64,000 bases of DNA, taken from positions 62,001 to 126,000 of the forward strand of contig NZ_WHUV01000007.1 of the NCBI RefSeq assembly GCF_009380155.1, given 5' to 3'. This stretch comes from Pseudomonas piscis. GTDB lineage: Bacteria > Pseudomonadota > Gammaproteobacteria > Pseudomonadales > Pseudomonadaceae. The position numbers and the translations under genes are program-made. Under the pieces are notes generated by a model that did not search any database, was not told where the DNA came from, and was given only the letters and a program-made list of their open reading frames with translations. Shown here piece by piece: positions 1 through 9,326 of the stretch (position 1 is the first letter of the stretch; the number at the start of each line of letters is the position of its first letter).

Positions 1-1950
1 CTCGATGAGGTCCAGGACAAGCTCGACCTCAACCAGAACCTGCTCGATGCCTGGCGCCTGCGCGCCGATCGTGCGGCGGACGAGGTGGGGCGCCTGGTCA
101 ACCAGCCGTCGGACCGTTCCGGCTGGAGCGTGGCCGGGGACTTCCTGGTGCTGTCCGGCACCTGGCTCGGCAGCTTCGTGCTGCTGACGCTGCTGGGAGG
201 CTGGCTGCTCCGCCGTCTGGCGCGACAACGCTGGTTGCTGGCCCGCCCCCGTGGGCAAGCCTTGCTGGAATACCTTCTGCCCTACACCTTGCCGGCCCTG
301 ATCAGCCTGCCCCTGACGCTGTACGTCAGCCACTCGTTGTCCGGCTCCGTGGGGCGGGCCCTGGCCTTGTGCCTGGCCTACGCCACCAGCAGCGGCATCG
401 TCTCCACCAGCGTGCTGTTGTGCCTGATCGTGCTGTTCAACGTGGGACACAAACGCCCGGCGGTCCGGGTGATCCGCGACTATTGTCCCAAACCGTTATT
501 TCTCATGGGCTTTCTGGCTGCCCTCAGCGATGCCCTGGCCAGCCCGCAGATCGCTCGCCAGCTGGGGGGCAACATCACCAGCAGCGTGGCGGTGGTCACC
601 GGATTGCTGGCCACGGTGATCTTCGCCGTGCTGGTGGTCCGCCTGCGCCGGCCGGTGGCGCAACTGATCCGCAATCGCCCGCTGTCCCAGCGTCTCGGGC
701 AGCCGGCGTTGCAGGAGTCGCTGCGGATCTTTTCCGGGCTCTGGTACTGGCCCATCCTGCTGATGGCGCTGGTCTCGGCGGTCAACCTGATCGGCGCCGG
801 CGAGGACAGCCAGGAAGCCCTGCGCTGTGCCTTGCTGACCACCGCACTGCTGATCGCCACGGTCTTTCTCAGCACGCTGCTGCAGCACCTGTTCAAGTCC
901 CGCAGTGCCCAGTCGATCCAGCGCAGCAGCGCCTACAAGGAGCGCTTTCTCAGCCTGCTGCATGCGCTGCTGCGCATCGTCATGGCCATCGCCTTCATCG
1001 AGATCCTCGGGCGCATCTGGGGCCTCTCGCTGTTCGAATTCGCCCAGCGCAATACCGTGGGTCGGGCCATCAGCGATTCGCTGAGCAGCATCGGCCTGAT
1101 CTTCCTGGTGACCTGGTTGCTGTGGGTGGTGCTGGACACGGCGATCCAGGAGGCCTTGAAACCACCGGCCAACAAGCGCTCGGCACGCCAGCCCAGCACC
1201 CGGGTCAAGACCATCCTGCCGCTGCTGCGCAACGCGATCAAAATCATCCTGGTGGTGATCTGCGCGATCACCACCATGGCCAATCTGGGGATCAACGTCG
1301 CACCATTGCTGGCCGGTGCCGGGGTGGTCGGCCTGGCCATCGGTTTCGGCTCCCAGCAATTGGTGCAGGACGTGATCACCGGCCTGTTCATCATCATCGA
1401 GGACACTCTGTCCGTCGGTGACTGGGTGGTGCTGGATTCCGGCCATGCCGGGACCGTGGAAGGCCTGACCATCCGGACCCTGCGCCTGCGCGACGGCAAG
1501 GGCTTCGTGCATTCGGTGCCGTTCGGGCAGATCAAGGCGGTCACCAACCAGTCGCGGCAGTTCGCCTTCGCCTTCTTCTCGGTGCAGTTCACCTATGACT
1601 CGGATGTCGACAAGGCCATCGAGCTGATCCGCGAGGCCGGTCGCTCGATCAGTGACGACCCGTTCCTCAAGTACAGCCTGCAAGGCGGCCTGGACGTGTT
1701 CGGGGTGGACAAGATGGACCTCAACGGCGTGGTGCTGACGGCGCAGTTCCGTACGGTGTCCGGTGGCCAGTATGCGGTCACCCGGGCGTTCAACCAGCGC
1801 TTGAAGAAGCTTGTGGATAACTCCCCGTGGGTGCATTTCGCCCAGACTTATCCACAACAGGTGATGCTGCCGGCGCGGCGGCTCCATGAAGACGAGCCGG
1901 AGCAGGATGAGTCGGCGCTGCTGCTGCCCGAGTCGCCTCGCGCGCAGTGA
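1..1950 (+). CDS. MscS-family mechanosensitive ion channel (5'-truncated)
   Basis: The frame is open from base 1 with no start codon in context, so the gene begins outside the window; the GTG at 85 is an internal codon. The product is an inner-membrane channel that releases solutes during hypo-osmotic shock. At least ten hydrophobic segments precede a C-terminal MscS domain: a glycine/alanine-rich pore helix (GAGVVGLAIGFGS, coded near 1312-1350), then the beta domain with the usual DTLSVGDWV stretch and a soluble C-terminal part. The visible 650 residues and the extra membrane segments fit the large YbiO/YjeP-like branch rather than the short MscS of about 290 residues. It ends in an acidic tail. 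The downstream gene is convergent. Confidence 0.85.
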   Translation, partial: LDEVQDKLDLNQNLLDAWRLRADRAADEVGRLVNQPSDRSGWSVAGDFLVLSGTWLGSFVLLTLLGGWLLRRLARQRWLLARPRGQALLEYLLPYTLPALISLPLTLYVSHSLSGSVGRALALCLAYATSSGIVSTSVLLCLIVLFNVGHKRPAVRVIRDYCPKPLFLMGFLAALSDALASPQIARQLGGNITSSVAVVTGLLATVIFAVLVVRLRRPVAQLIRNRPLSQRLGQPALQESLRIFSGLWYWPILLMALVSAVNLIGAGEDSQEALRCALLTTALLIATVFLSTLLQHLFKSRSAQSIQRSSAYKERFLSLLHALLRIVMAIAFIEILGRIWGLSLFEFAQRNTVGRAISDSLSSIGLIFLVTWLLWVVLDTAIQEALKPPANKRSARQPSTRVKTILPLLRNAIKIILVVICAITTMANLGINVAPLLAGAGVVGLAIGFGSQQLVQDVITGLFIIIEDTLSVGDWVVLDSGHAGTVEGLTIRTLRLRDGKGFVHSVPFGQIKAVTNQSRQFAFAFFSVQFTYDSDVDKAIELIREAGRSISDDPFLKYSLQGGLDVFGVDKMDLNGVVLTAQFRTVSGGQYAVTRAFNQRLKKLVDNSPWVHFAQTYPQQVMLPARRLHEDEPEQDESALLLPESPRAQ

Positions 1951-1965
1951 AGCGGCCGGGCCGCG

Positions 1966-1987
1966 TGCCTGCTTGAGGGGGCAGGCA
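1966..1987. terminator. Hairpin between convergent genes
   Basis: A 7-bp perfect stem (TGCCTGC / GCAGGCA) with an 8-nt loop lies just after the channel gene stop and before the lhr stop. There is no long T tract, so intrinsic termination is plausible but not assured. Confidence 0.4.
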
Positions 1988-2015
1988 GTAGTGCTTGCGG
2001 GGCCGGCGGCTGCGG

Positions 2016-5000
2016 TTACAGGCGGTGCTGTACCAGCTTGTGGCGCAGGGCCTGGGCTTGCTCGGGGGGCAATTGCAGCCAGATATGCTGGACCCCGGCA
2101 ATCTCGGCGGCGGCTGGCAGGCCATCGCGGTACACCAGGCGGTTGCCGCCCAGGGCCGGGACCTTGGGGCCGGGCAGCAGGGTCCCGGCGAGGTTCAGCG
2201 GGTCCACCCCGCACACCGCCACCAGGCTGCCGTCGTGAGGGCGCCGGCGTACTTCGCGTAGCAGCGGGATGGCTTCCGGCAGGGCGAATTGTTCCCCGGC
2301 CAGGCCGCTGACGAAACGCCCACCACGGATCTGCCCACGGGCCTCCAGGCGATGCAGGGTGCGCAGCAGTTCGCGCCAGCTGGGCAGCCAGTCGGCCTCG
2401 CGCTCCAGCAAACGCCAGAACAACACGCCATAACGGCGCAGCAGGGTCATGGCCACATGTTCCAGGGTGGCGCTCGGATCCTGGCTCACCGAGCGCCGGA
2501 GCAGGGCCCAGCGCCCGGCGTCGTCCATGCCGCCACTGAAGGCACCGCGCCCGCGTCGGCTACTGCGTTGTTGGCGCTTGCTCGCCGGAGTGATCAGGGC
2601 ACGCAGGCCGGCGAAGCTGTCGGCGTTCACCAGCCCGGCCCCCACCAATTCCTGCAGCACGCTTTCCAGCTCGCTGCGCAGCAGGTGGCTTTCATGCAGC
2701 AGTTCATCGAAGAACAGCGCACCTTGCTGGCCCAGCAGGGCCTGGACCTTTTGCGCCTTGGCCGACAGCTCGGCGCCGAGCGGGGTGGCCAGGCTGTTCC
2801 AGATGGGGGCCTGGGCCCGCGGCAGGAGCACGATCGGTGTACTGCGCAAGGCGCCGTTGGCCGGTTTACCACTGGCGTTGATCCGGCTCCAGGCCACCTT
2901 GCCGCTGCGGCACAGCTCATCCAGCCAGTGGTTGGAGTAGTCCTTCAGGCGTGCTGGCAACAGGTCGCTGTCCCAGGCCGAGGCGGCCGCCGGATAACCT
3001 TCGAGCTGGCCAACCACCTCGGCCAGCATGGCGCTGCCCTGGCCCCGGGTGTCCGCTGACAGGCGCTGCCAGTCGAACAGGAAACGCATGAAATCCTGCA
3101 ACGCCACAGGCTCGATTTCCCGGCGCAGGCGCTTGACCGTGTAGCGATGGATCCGTGCCAGCAGATGACGTTCGCACCACTGCTGCGCATCGCCTCCGGG
3201 GCTGAAGCTGCCGCGCAGCACGTAACCCTCGGTTTCGAGCCGGGCCAGGGCCCGGGCCACTTGCTCCTCGGGCAGGCCCAGGGGCGTGGCGACCTGTTCC
3301 AGGGTCAGCGGCGCGAAACCGCTGAGCCGGGCGCGGATCACTTCCACCAAGGCATCCTCCGGCTCCCAGGCCGGGTCGAAACCCGCTATCGGCAGCAACG
3401 GCGGTTGCAGCGACGCTTGTGGATAAAGGACCTGCAGGCAAGCGATGCGCTCCACCGCCAGCCACAACCGGGTGTCGCTGGGCGCCCGCAAGCAACAGGC
3501 GCGTCCCTGGATGGCCAATGCCTGCAACCACTCGATCCACCCCGGGTTGGCTTTCGCCTCGGCGTCGCTGATGCAGGCCAGGCTCATCAGGGCCTCGTGC
3601 ATTTCGTCGGTGCCGGCGGGAGTCGGCCAGGCTTCCTCGGCCACTGCGGCGATGGCGCCAGGGTCCAGGGCGCCCAGGTCGTCGCTGGCGGTAGGGTCGC
3701 TCCAGCGTCGGGCCAGCACCGCCTGGGTACGGCGTTCCTCCAGGGGCGCATCGTCGAGGAAGGTATAGGGCTTGGCGCTGAGGATCTCCGCCGCCAGTGG
3801 CGAGGGCGCCGGCAGGTCACGGCTGAGCAGGCGTACCTGGCCTTGTTCCATGCGCCGTAGCAGTTGCAGCCAGCCTGCGCTGTCCATGGCTTCGTGCAGG
3901 CAGTCGTCCAGGGTTTGCTCCACCAGCGGGTGATCGGGAATCTGCCGTTCGCCGGCGAGGTTCTCCAGGCAGGCGATCTGGTCGGGAAACACACTGGCGA
4001 TCAGGTCTTCGCTCTTCATCCGCTGGATCTGCGGCGCCACTTTGCGTCCGCCGCTGTAGCGTGGCAGGGCCAGGGCCACCCCGGCATTCCAGCGCCAGCG
4101 CACGCCGAACAGCGGGGCATCGAGCAGGGCCTGGACCAGGATGTGCTCGGCGCTGTTGCTGTGCAGGTAGCGCCACACTTCATCCAGGGCGAAGCTGTGG
4201 CTGGTGGACAGCGACAAGACGATGGCGTCTTCGCTGGCCGCGGCCTGCAGCTCGAAATTGAAGGTGCGGCAGAAGCGTTTGCGCAGGGCCAGGCCCCAGG
4301 CGCGGTTGATGTGGCTGCCGAAGGGACTGTGGATTACGAGCTGGGTGCCGCCGGACTCATCGAAGAAGCGCTCCATGATCAAGGTGTCCTGGGACGGCAG
4401 GGCGCCCAGGGCCTGGCGAGCCGGCGCCAGGTATTCCACCAGCTGTTCGGCGCAGGCCTGGCTCAGGCCCGGTTCCTCTCGCAGCCAGTCGATGGCCGCT
4501 TGCAGCTGGCCCGGGGCGACGCCCAGCAATTGATCCAGGCGGGCCAGCAGGCGCGCCACGGCCGCCGACAATTCGGTGCTGCGCCCAGGTGCCTCGCCGA
4601 GCCAGAACGGCAGGCTCGGTGGCTGGCCGGGAGCGTCCTCGACCCGCACCTTGCCGGTTTCCACCCGCAGGATGCGGTAGGAGTTGTTGCCCAGCTGGAA
4701 CACGTCGCCGGCATGGCTCTCCACGGCGAAGTCTTCGTTGACGCTGCCGATGTTCAGGCCCTGGGGTTCGAGCAGCACGCTGTAGTCGGCGTTGTCGGGA
4801 ATGGTGCCGCCGCTGGTGACCGCAGTCAGCCTGGCGCCGCGGCGCCCGCGCAGGGTCCGGGCCAGGGCGTCGCGATGCAGGTAGGCGCTGCGCAGGCCCT
4901 GGCGGCCATTGAAGCCTTCGGCGAGCATGCGCAGCAGCGCCTGGTAGTGCTGCGAGTCGAGCCCGGCATAGGGGCTGGCGCGGCGCACCAACTCCAGCAG

Positions 5001-6305
5001 CGCGTCTTCCGACCACTCCTGGCAGCTGACTTCGGCGACGATCTGCTGGGCCAGCACATCCAGCGGCGCCCTGGGGATCGACAGGCTGTCCAGCTCGCCC
5101 CGGCGCACGCAATCGAGCAGGGCGGTGCACTCGATCAGGTCGTCGCGGGTCAAGGCGAACAAGCGGCCCTTGGGGGTGCCGCCAACCTGGTGCCCGGAAC
5201 GCCCGACCCGTTGCAAAAAGGCCGAGATCGAGCCCGGCGAGCCGATCTGGCAGACCAGGTCGACGTCGCCGATGTCGATGCCCAGCTCCAGGGATGCGGT
5301 GGCCACCAGTACTTGCAACTCGCCGGCCTTGAGCCGCTGTTCTGCGGCCAGGCGTTGCTCCTTGGCCAGGCTGCCGTGGTGGGCGGCCACCGCCTGGCGT
5401 CCCAGGCGCTCGCTCAAGTAGCGGCTCAAGCGCTCGGCCAGGCGCCGGGTGTTGACGAATATCAGGGTGGTGCGATGGTCCCGGGCGAGGCTCGCCAGGC
5501 GGTCGTACACCAGGCCCCAGACATCGGTGGACATCACCGCCGACAACGGCACGGGCGGCACCTCGATGTCCAGGTCCCGGGGGCGGGAGTGACCGATATC
5601 GACGATCTCGCAGGGGCGGTCGTGTCCGGCCAGGAAGCGCGATACCGCCTCGATGGGTTTCTGCGTGGCGGACAGGCCGATGCGGAGCAAGGGCGCGCTG
5701 CACAACGCCTGCAAGCGTTCCAGGCTCAGGGCCAGGTGGCTGCCGCGCTTGCTGCCGGCCAGGGCGTGGATTTCATCGACGATCACCGTCCGGGTGCTGG
5801 CCAGCATCCGACGTCCCGAGTCCGAGCCTAGCAGCACATAGAGCGATTCGGGAGTGGTGACGAGGATCTGCGGCGCGTTCCGGCGCATGGCGTTGCGCTC
5901 TTTCTGCGGGGTGTCGCCAGTGCGCACGGCAGTCCGGATGGTCAACTCCGGCAGGCCCATCAGGCGCAGCTGCTCGGTGATCCCGGCCAGGGGTTGCTGG
6001 AGGTTGACCTGGATATCGTTGCTCAGGGCCTTGAGCGGCGAGACATAGACCACCAGGGTGGCGTCCGGCAGCTCGCCACCTGCGGCCAGGCCCTGGCGCA
6101 CCAGGTCGTCGAGTACGGCGAGAAAGGCCGTCAGGGTCTTGCCCGAGCCAGTGGGGGCGGCGATCAGCGTCGAACGTCGCTGGGCGATCAACGGCCAGGC
6201 TCGGGCCTGGGCCTTGGTCACGGCGGCGAAGGTACGCTGGAACCAGGCCCGGACGGCTGGATGGAAAGCGTCCAGTGGCAGGTTCGCGGATTCGGCAAGG
6301 TTCAT
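2016..6305 (-). CDS. lhr: Lhr-type large DEAD/DEAH-box helicase
   Basis: A 1429-residue superfamily-2 helicase of the long Lhr type, an ATP-dependent 3'-5' DNA translocase linked in other bacteria to DNA repair. Walker A is APTGSGKT (residues 50-57), the Walker B box is DEIH followed by ALAGSKRG, motif III is SAT, and motif VI is QRVGRSGH. After the two RecA-like domains comes a winged-helix/Lhr core region and then a C-terminal extension of several hundred residues, as in the 1538-residue E. coli Lhr and unlike the short Lhr-Core of about 800. The start at 6305 (MNLAESANL) is preferred over the upstream in-frame ATG at 6341, which would add 12 unlikely residues. The gene stands alone, divergent from the SDR gene at 6590. 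Confidence 0.9.
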   Translation of the reverse strand: MNLAESANLPLDAFHPAVRAWFQRTFAAVTKAQARAWPLIAQRRSTLIAAPTGSGKTLTAFLAVLDDLVRQGLAAGGELPDATLVVYVSPLKALSNDIQVNLQQPLAGITEQLRLMGLPELTIRTAVRTGDTPQKERNAMRRNAPQILVTTPESLYVLLGSDSGRRMLASTRTVIVDEIHALAGSKRGSHLALSLERLQALCSAPLLRIGLSATQKPIEAVSRFLAGHDRPCEIVDIGHSRPRDLDIEVPPVPLSAVMSTDVWGLVYDRLASLARDHRTTLIFVNTRRLAERLSRYLSERLGRQAVAAHHGSLAKEQRLAAEQRLKAGELQVLVATASLELGIDIGDVDLVCQIGSPGSISAFLQRVGRSGHQVGGTPKGRLFALTRDDLIECTALLDCVRRGELDSLSIPRAPLDVLAQQIVAEVSCQEWSEDALLELVRRASPYAGLDSQHYQALLRMLAEGFNGRQGLRSAYLHRDALARTLRGRRGARLTAVTSGGTIPDNADYSVLLEPQGLNIGSVNEDFAVESHAGDVFQLGNNSYRILRVETGKVRVEDAPGQPPSLPFWLGEAPGRSTELSAAVARLLARLDQLLGVAPGQLQAAIDWLREEPGLSQACAEQLVEYLAPARQALGALPSQDTLIMERFFDESGGTQLVIHSPFGSHINRAWGLALRKRFCRTFNFELQAAASEDAIVLSLSTSHSFALDEVWRYLHSNSAEHILVQALLDAPLFGVRWRWNAGVALALPRYSGGRKVAPQIQRMKSEDLIASVFPDQIACLENLAGERQIPDHPLVEQTLDDCLHEAMDSAGWLQLLRRMEQGQVRLLSRDLPAPSPLAAEILSAKPYTFLDDAPLEERRTQAVLARRWSDPTASDDLGALDPGAIAAVAEEAWPTPAGTDEMHEALMSLACISDAEAKANPGWIEWLQALAIQGRACCLRAPSDTRLWLAVERIACLQVLYPQASLQPPLLPIAGFDPAWEPEDALVEVIRARLSGFAPLTLEQVATPLGLPEEQVARALARLETEGYVLRGSFSPGGDAQQWCERHLLARIHRYTVKRLRREIEPVALQDFMRFLFDWQRLSADTRGQGSAMLAEVVGQLEGYPAAASAWDSDLLPARLKDYSNHWLDELCRSGKVAWSRINASGKPANGALRSTPIVLLPRAQAPIWNSLATPLGAELSAKAQKVQALLGQQGALFFDELLHESHLLRSELESVLQELVGAGLVNADSFAGLRALITPASKRQQRSSRRGRGAFSGGMDDAGRWALLRRSVSQDPSATLEHVAMTLLRRYGVLFWRLLEREADWLPSWRELLRTLHRLEARGQIRGGRFVSGLAGEQFALPEAIPLLREVRRRPHDGSLVAVCGVDPLNLAGTLLPGPKVPALGGNRLVYRDGLPAAAEIAGVQHIWLQLPPEQAQALRHKLVQHRL

Positions 6306-6511
6306 GCCTGACGTTATGCGGCCGCCCGGTGCAACTTGCAAGCGCCCGCCTGGCGGCTACCCGCGCCTTTTGTCCGATACGGTGCCGGCCACCGCCTGGC
6401 CCGGGAGCTTGGTGGCGGCCTGGCCTGCGCCAGTGGCTACGCTCGAGAGGTGGGGGACGCACTTTCTCAGTGACGCTTGCGCCACAAACCCGCAAAATGC
6501 AACGATTCCGG

Positions 6512-6544
6512 CAATTCCCGGCGGGCTTGGCTCCCCGGGAATTG
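6512..6544. promoter_or_regulatory. 10-bp inverted repeat in the 5' region of the SDR gene
   Basis: A perfect 10-bp inverted repeat (CAATTCCCGG / CCGGGAATTG) with a 13-nt loop ends 45 bp before the ATG at 6590. It lies in the 284-bp gap between divergent lhr and the SDR gene. It could be an operator or an mRNA leader hairpin; no T tract follows. Nothing else stands out in this gap. Confidence 0.4.
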
Positions 6545-6589
6545 ACCAATCCAAACCAACGTTCCGAACACACTGGGCCTGCTGACTCT

Positions 6590-7474
6590 ATGCGAATGCG
6601 CCTTATGTTACTGGGCGGCGGAAATGCCCTTGGGCAGGCGCTGATTCGCCTGGGTGCGGAGGAAGACATCAGCTTCCTCGCGCCCCGTCCGCCGCAAGAC
6701 GGTTGGGACGCCGCGAGCCTCACGCAATTGCTCGACGACACCCGTCCGGATGCCTTGATCAACCTGGCTTACTACTTCGACTGGTTCCAGGCGGAGACGG
6801 TGAGCGAGGCGCGCCTGGCTGGCCAGGAGCGGGCGGTCGAGCGACTGGCCGAACTCTGCCAGCACCACAACATCATCCTGGTGCAACCTTCGAGCTACCG
6901 GGTATTCGACGGCTCGCGGGCTACCGCCTACAGCGAGAAGGACGAGCCCGTTCCCCTGGGCCTGCATGGGCAGGCGTTGTGGCGGATCGAGCAAAGCGTG
7001 CGCGCCACTTGCCCGCAGCATGTGCTGCTGCGTTTCGGCTGGCTGCTCGATGACAGCGCCGAAGGCATTCTCGGGCGTTTCCTGGCCCGGGCCGAGTCGA
7101 CGCAGGAATTGCTCATGGCGGACGACCGCCGGGGGAACCCGACGCCGGTGGATGACGCCGCGCGGGTGATCATCTCGGTACTCAAGCAACTCGATTGTGC
7201 TGCGCCGTTGTGGGGCACCTATCACTATGCCGGCCAGGAAGCGACCACGCCCCTGGCCCTGGGCCAGGCGGTACTCGGCGAGGCGCGACAATTGCACCCG
7301 CTGGCCGTCGAGGCGCCCACCGCCCAGGCCCACGCGGCGTTCGCCGATGCCGCCGAAGAACCGCAGCATGCGGTCCTGGCCTGCAAGAAAATTCTTCACA
7401 CTTTCGGGATCAAGCCGCGCGCCTGGCGTGCCGCGCTCCCGGCTTTACTGGATAGGTTCTATCGCCATGGCTGA
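6590..7474 (+). CDS. SDR-family sugar-nucleotide-type reductase (RmlD-like)
   Basis: A 294-residue Rossmann-fold protein of the extended SDR class, resembling dTDP-4-dehydrorhamnose reductase. The N-terminal nucleotide-binding glycines are degenerate (LLGGGNALGQAL, against GxxGxxG), which weakens a firm claim of cofactor binding. There is no clear YxxxK: the region around PSSYRVFDG is where the family SSxxVFxG motif sits, followed by PLGLHGQALWRIE where YG.SK is expected. Hence a non-standard or non-catalytic member is possible. The ATG at 6590 is chosen because upstream sequence has no family resemblance; MRMRLM also offers 6596. It overlaps the next gene by 8 bp, so the two are surely co-transcribed. 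Gene order matches what I recall as PA4069-PA4068 in P. aeruginosa. Confidence 0.75.
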   Translation: MRMRLMLLGGGNALGQALIRLGAEEDISFLAPRPPQDGWDAASLTQLLDDTRPDALINLAYYFDWFQAETVSEARLAGQERAVERLAELCQHHNIILVQPSSYRVFDGSRATAYSEKDEPVPLGLHGQALWRIEQSVRATCPQHVLLRFGWLLDDSAEGILGRFLARAESTQELLMADDRRGNPTPVDDAARVIISVLKQLDCAAPLWGTYHYAGQEATTPLALGQAVLGEARQLHPLAVEAPTAQAHAAFADAAEEPQHAVLACKKILHTFGIKPRAWRAALPALLDRFYRHG

Positions 7475-8396
7475 CGGCTTTGTATTGATCACCGGTGGCG
7501 CTGGTTTCATCGGTTCGAATCTGACCGATGCGCTGCTCGCCAAGGGATATTCGGTGCGTGTGCTGGACGACTTGTCCACAGGCAAGCCAGCCAACCTGCC
7601 GCTGGATGATCCGCGTGTCGAGCTGATCGAGGGGGATGTTGCCGACGCCGCCCTGGTGAGTCGGGTCATGCAGGGTTGCAGCGCCGTGGTCCACCTGGCG
7701 GCGGTGGCGTCGGTACAGGCCTCGGTGGACGATCCGGTACAGACCCACCAGAGCAATTTCATCGGCACCCTGAACGTTTGCGAAGCCATGCGCCAGCAGG
7801 GCGTGAAACGGGTGTTGTTCGCTTCCAGCGCGGCGGTCTACGGCAATAATGGCGAAGGCCGGTCCATCGACGAAGATACGCCCAAGGCACCGCTGACCCC
7901 CTATGCCAGCGACAAGTTGGCCAGCGAACACTACCTGGATTTCTATCGGCGCCAACACGGCCTGGAGCCGGCGATCTTCCGCTTCTTCAATATCTTCGGT
8001 CCACGCCAGGATCCTTCGTCGCCGTACTCCGGGGTGATCAGCATATTCTGCGAGCGGGCCCAGAAGGGGCTGCCGATCACGGTATTCGGCGATGGCGAAC
8101 AGACTCGGGACTTCGTCTATATCGGTGATCTGGTGGAGGTGCTGGTACAAGCCATCGAGGCTCCTCGACTGGAAGAGGGCGCAGTCAACGTGGGCTTGAA
8201 CCAGGCGACCACGCTCAAGCAACTGCTGGCAGCCCTGGCCGAGGTTGTGGGTCAATTGCCTCCCATCAGCCATGGTCCCGCCCGTTCCGGCGACATCCGT
8301 CATTCGCGGGCCAGCAACCAGCGTCTGTTGCAGCGCTTCAGCTTCCCCGAGCCCACGCCGATGAGTGTCGGCCTGGCCCGTCTGTTGGGCCGCTGA
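7467..8396 (+). CDS. NAD-dependent epimerase/dehydratase (GalE-like)
   Basis: A 309-residue extended SDR. The N-terminus has the NAD-binding motif TGGAGFIGSNL (GxxGxxG), then a DDLSTG segment typical of UDP-glucose 4-epimerases. The catalytic triad region reads SSAAVYG with the YASDK tyrosine/lysine pair (in TPYASDKLASE), and FRFFNIFGPRQ follows. Substrate is not determinable; UDP-hexose or UDP-hexuronate epimerisation is likeliest, feeding envelope polysaccharide. It starts inside the 3' end of the upstream SDR gene (8-bp overlap), so translation is coupled. A strong bidirectional terminator follows. Confidence 0.85.
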   Translation: MADGFVLITGGAGFIGSNLTDALLAKGYSVRVLDDLSTGKPANLPLDDPRVELIEGDVADAALVSRVMQGCSAVVHLAAVASVQASVDDPVQTHQSNFIGTLNVCEAMRQQGVKRVLFASSAAVYGNNGEGRSIDEDTPKAPLTPYASDKLASEHYLDFYRRQHGLEPAIFRFFNIFGPRQDPSSPYSGVISIFCERAQKGLPITVFGDGEQTRDFVYIGDLVEVLVQAIEAPRLEEGAVNVGLNQATTLKQLLAALAEVVGQLPPISHGPARSGDIRHSRASNQRLLQRFSFPEPTPMSVGLARLLGR

Positions 8397-8409
8397 CGTT
8401 TTCCGGACA

Positions 8410-8440
8410 CGAAAAAGGCGCCTCGAGGGCGCCTTTTTCG
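8410..8440. terminator. Bidirectional rho-independent terminator
   Basis: A 13-bp perfect stem (CGAAAAAGGCGCC / GGCGCCTTTTTCG) with a 5-nt loop lies between the convergent epimerase and oprG genes. T runs occur on both strands, so it can serve both. Confidence 0.9.
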
Positions 8441-8452
8441 TAGGGCTTGGGC

Positions 8453-9151
8453 TTAGAACTTGTAGCCCAGGCCAACCATGTAGACCATCGGGTCAACGTC
8501 GACGTTGACCTTGGCGCGGGTGCCCTGGGCCACCGCGTTGTTGTCCACGTAGGCACGGGTGTCGATGTCGATGTAGCGGACCTGGGCGTTGATCATGATG
8601 TTGTCGGTCAGCATGTAGTCGGCACCGACCTGCCAGGCCAGGCCCCAGGAGTTCTTGGCGCGGAAGTTGTCGAAACCGGCCTCGCTGGCGCGGCTGCCAA
8701 CGTGCTCGTCGTAGATCCAGGTGTAGTTGATACCGGCACCGACGTAGGGCTGGAACGCCGATTTGTTATCCAGCGGGTAGTACACCACGCTCAGGGTTGG
8801 CGGCAGGTGCTTGAGGGTACCGAGCTTGCCGTTGGCCGGGGCCAGGGCGGTGTTCTTGATTTTCACGTCGTGTTCGAACGGAGTGGCGGCCAGCAGTTCG
8901 ATACCGATGTTGTTGGTCACCATGTACGCGAAGTTCAGACCCAGCTGGGTATCGCTGCTCATGGTCGCCTTGCCGCCCAGGTTGGCGCCGGCCAGGGGGC
9001 CGCGGTCGACCTTGACGTCGGAACTGTTGGCTTTCGGGTTGACGGTGATCGCACCGGCACGAACGATGATGTCACCGGCGTCGTGGGCGTGGGCGATCGG
9101 GGCGGCGAGTGCGAGCGCAACCAGGGAGGCGCTAAGCAGGGACTTATGCAT
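8453..9151 (-). CDS. oprG: OmpW-family outer membrane protein OprG
   Basis: A 232-residue outer-membrane eight-stranded beta-barrel of the OmpW/OprG family. A 22-residue signal peptide ends in AHA, the mature part starts HDAGDIIVRAG as in OmpW proteins, and it ends in the barrel-type C-terminal phenylalanine (GLGYKF). Internal features include the YYPLD and PYVGAGINYTW segments characteristic of the family. OprG is thought to form a hydrophobic lateral-opening channel for small amphipathic molecules. The start is ATG 9151 with GGAG just upstream; the in-frame extension to 9214 has no signal-peptide logic. It lies next to the zinc-type operon and the epimerase as in P. aeruginosa, where oprG is under ANR control; an ANR-like box is present here. 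Confidence 0.9.
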   Translation of the reverse strand: MHKSLLSASLVALALAAPIAHAHDAGDIIVRAGAITVNPKANSSDVKVDRGPLAGANLGGKATMSSDTQLGLNFAYMVTNNIGIELLAATPFEHDVKIKNTALAPANGKLGTLKHLPPTLSVVYYPLDNKSAFQPYVGAGINYTWIYDEHVGSRASEAGFDNFRAKNSWGLAWQVGADYMLTDNIMINAQVRYIDIDTRAYVDNNAVAQGTRAKVNVDVDPMVYMVGLGYKF

Positions 9152-9215
9152 GGGAGCTCCAAAGGACGATTCAAATTGGCTATGTCCAATGGTAAGGATC
9201 GTCAAGTTGACCACC

Positions 9216-9229
9216 TTGACTCAGCTCAA
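9216..9229 (-). promoter_or_regulatory. ANR/FNR-like box upstream of oprG
   Basis: TTGACTCAGCTCAA is a perfect TTGA-N6-TCAA dyad matching 8 of 10 fixed positions of the FNR/ANR consensus TTGAT-N4-ATCAA. On the minus strand a TACCAT -10 candidate lies at 9194-9189, which places the box centre near -41 from the predicted start point, the usual class II activator position. The transcript would carry a leader of about 30 nt to the oprG ATG. Confidence 0.6.
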
Positions 9230-9326
9230 TGAAATCGCGAACCCTCGCCCCGGCGCTGAACTATTCTTTTGCCCCGCACTCTTTTGCCATCGCTTTCCGG
9301 GTCGCCAGGTTCCCTGTGATCGACGC

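Noticed and set aside
3864-5831. A 655-codon open frame antisense to lhr (and similar long ones antisense to eutB and the fusion gene)
   Set aside because: They mirror the third-position GC of the real genes and consist of low-complexity Gln/Ala/Gly/His-rich sequence with no recognised motifs.
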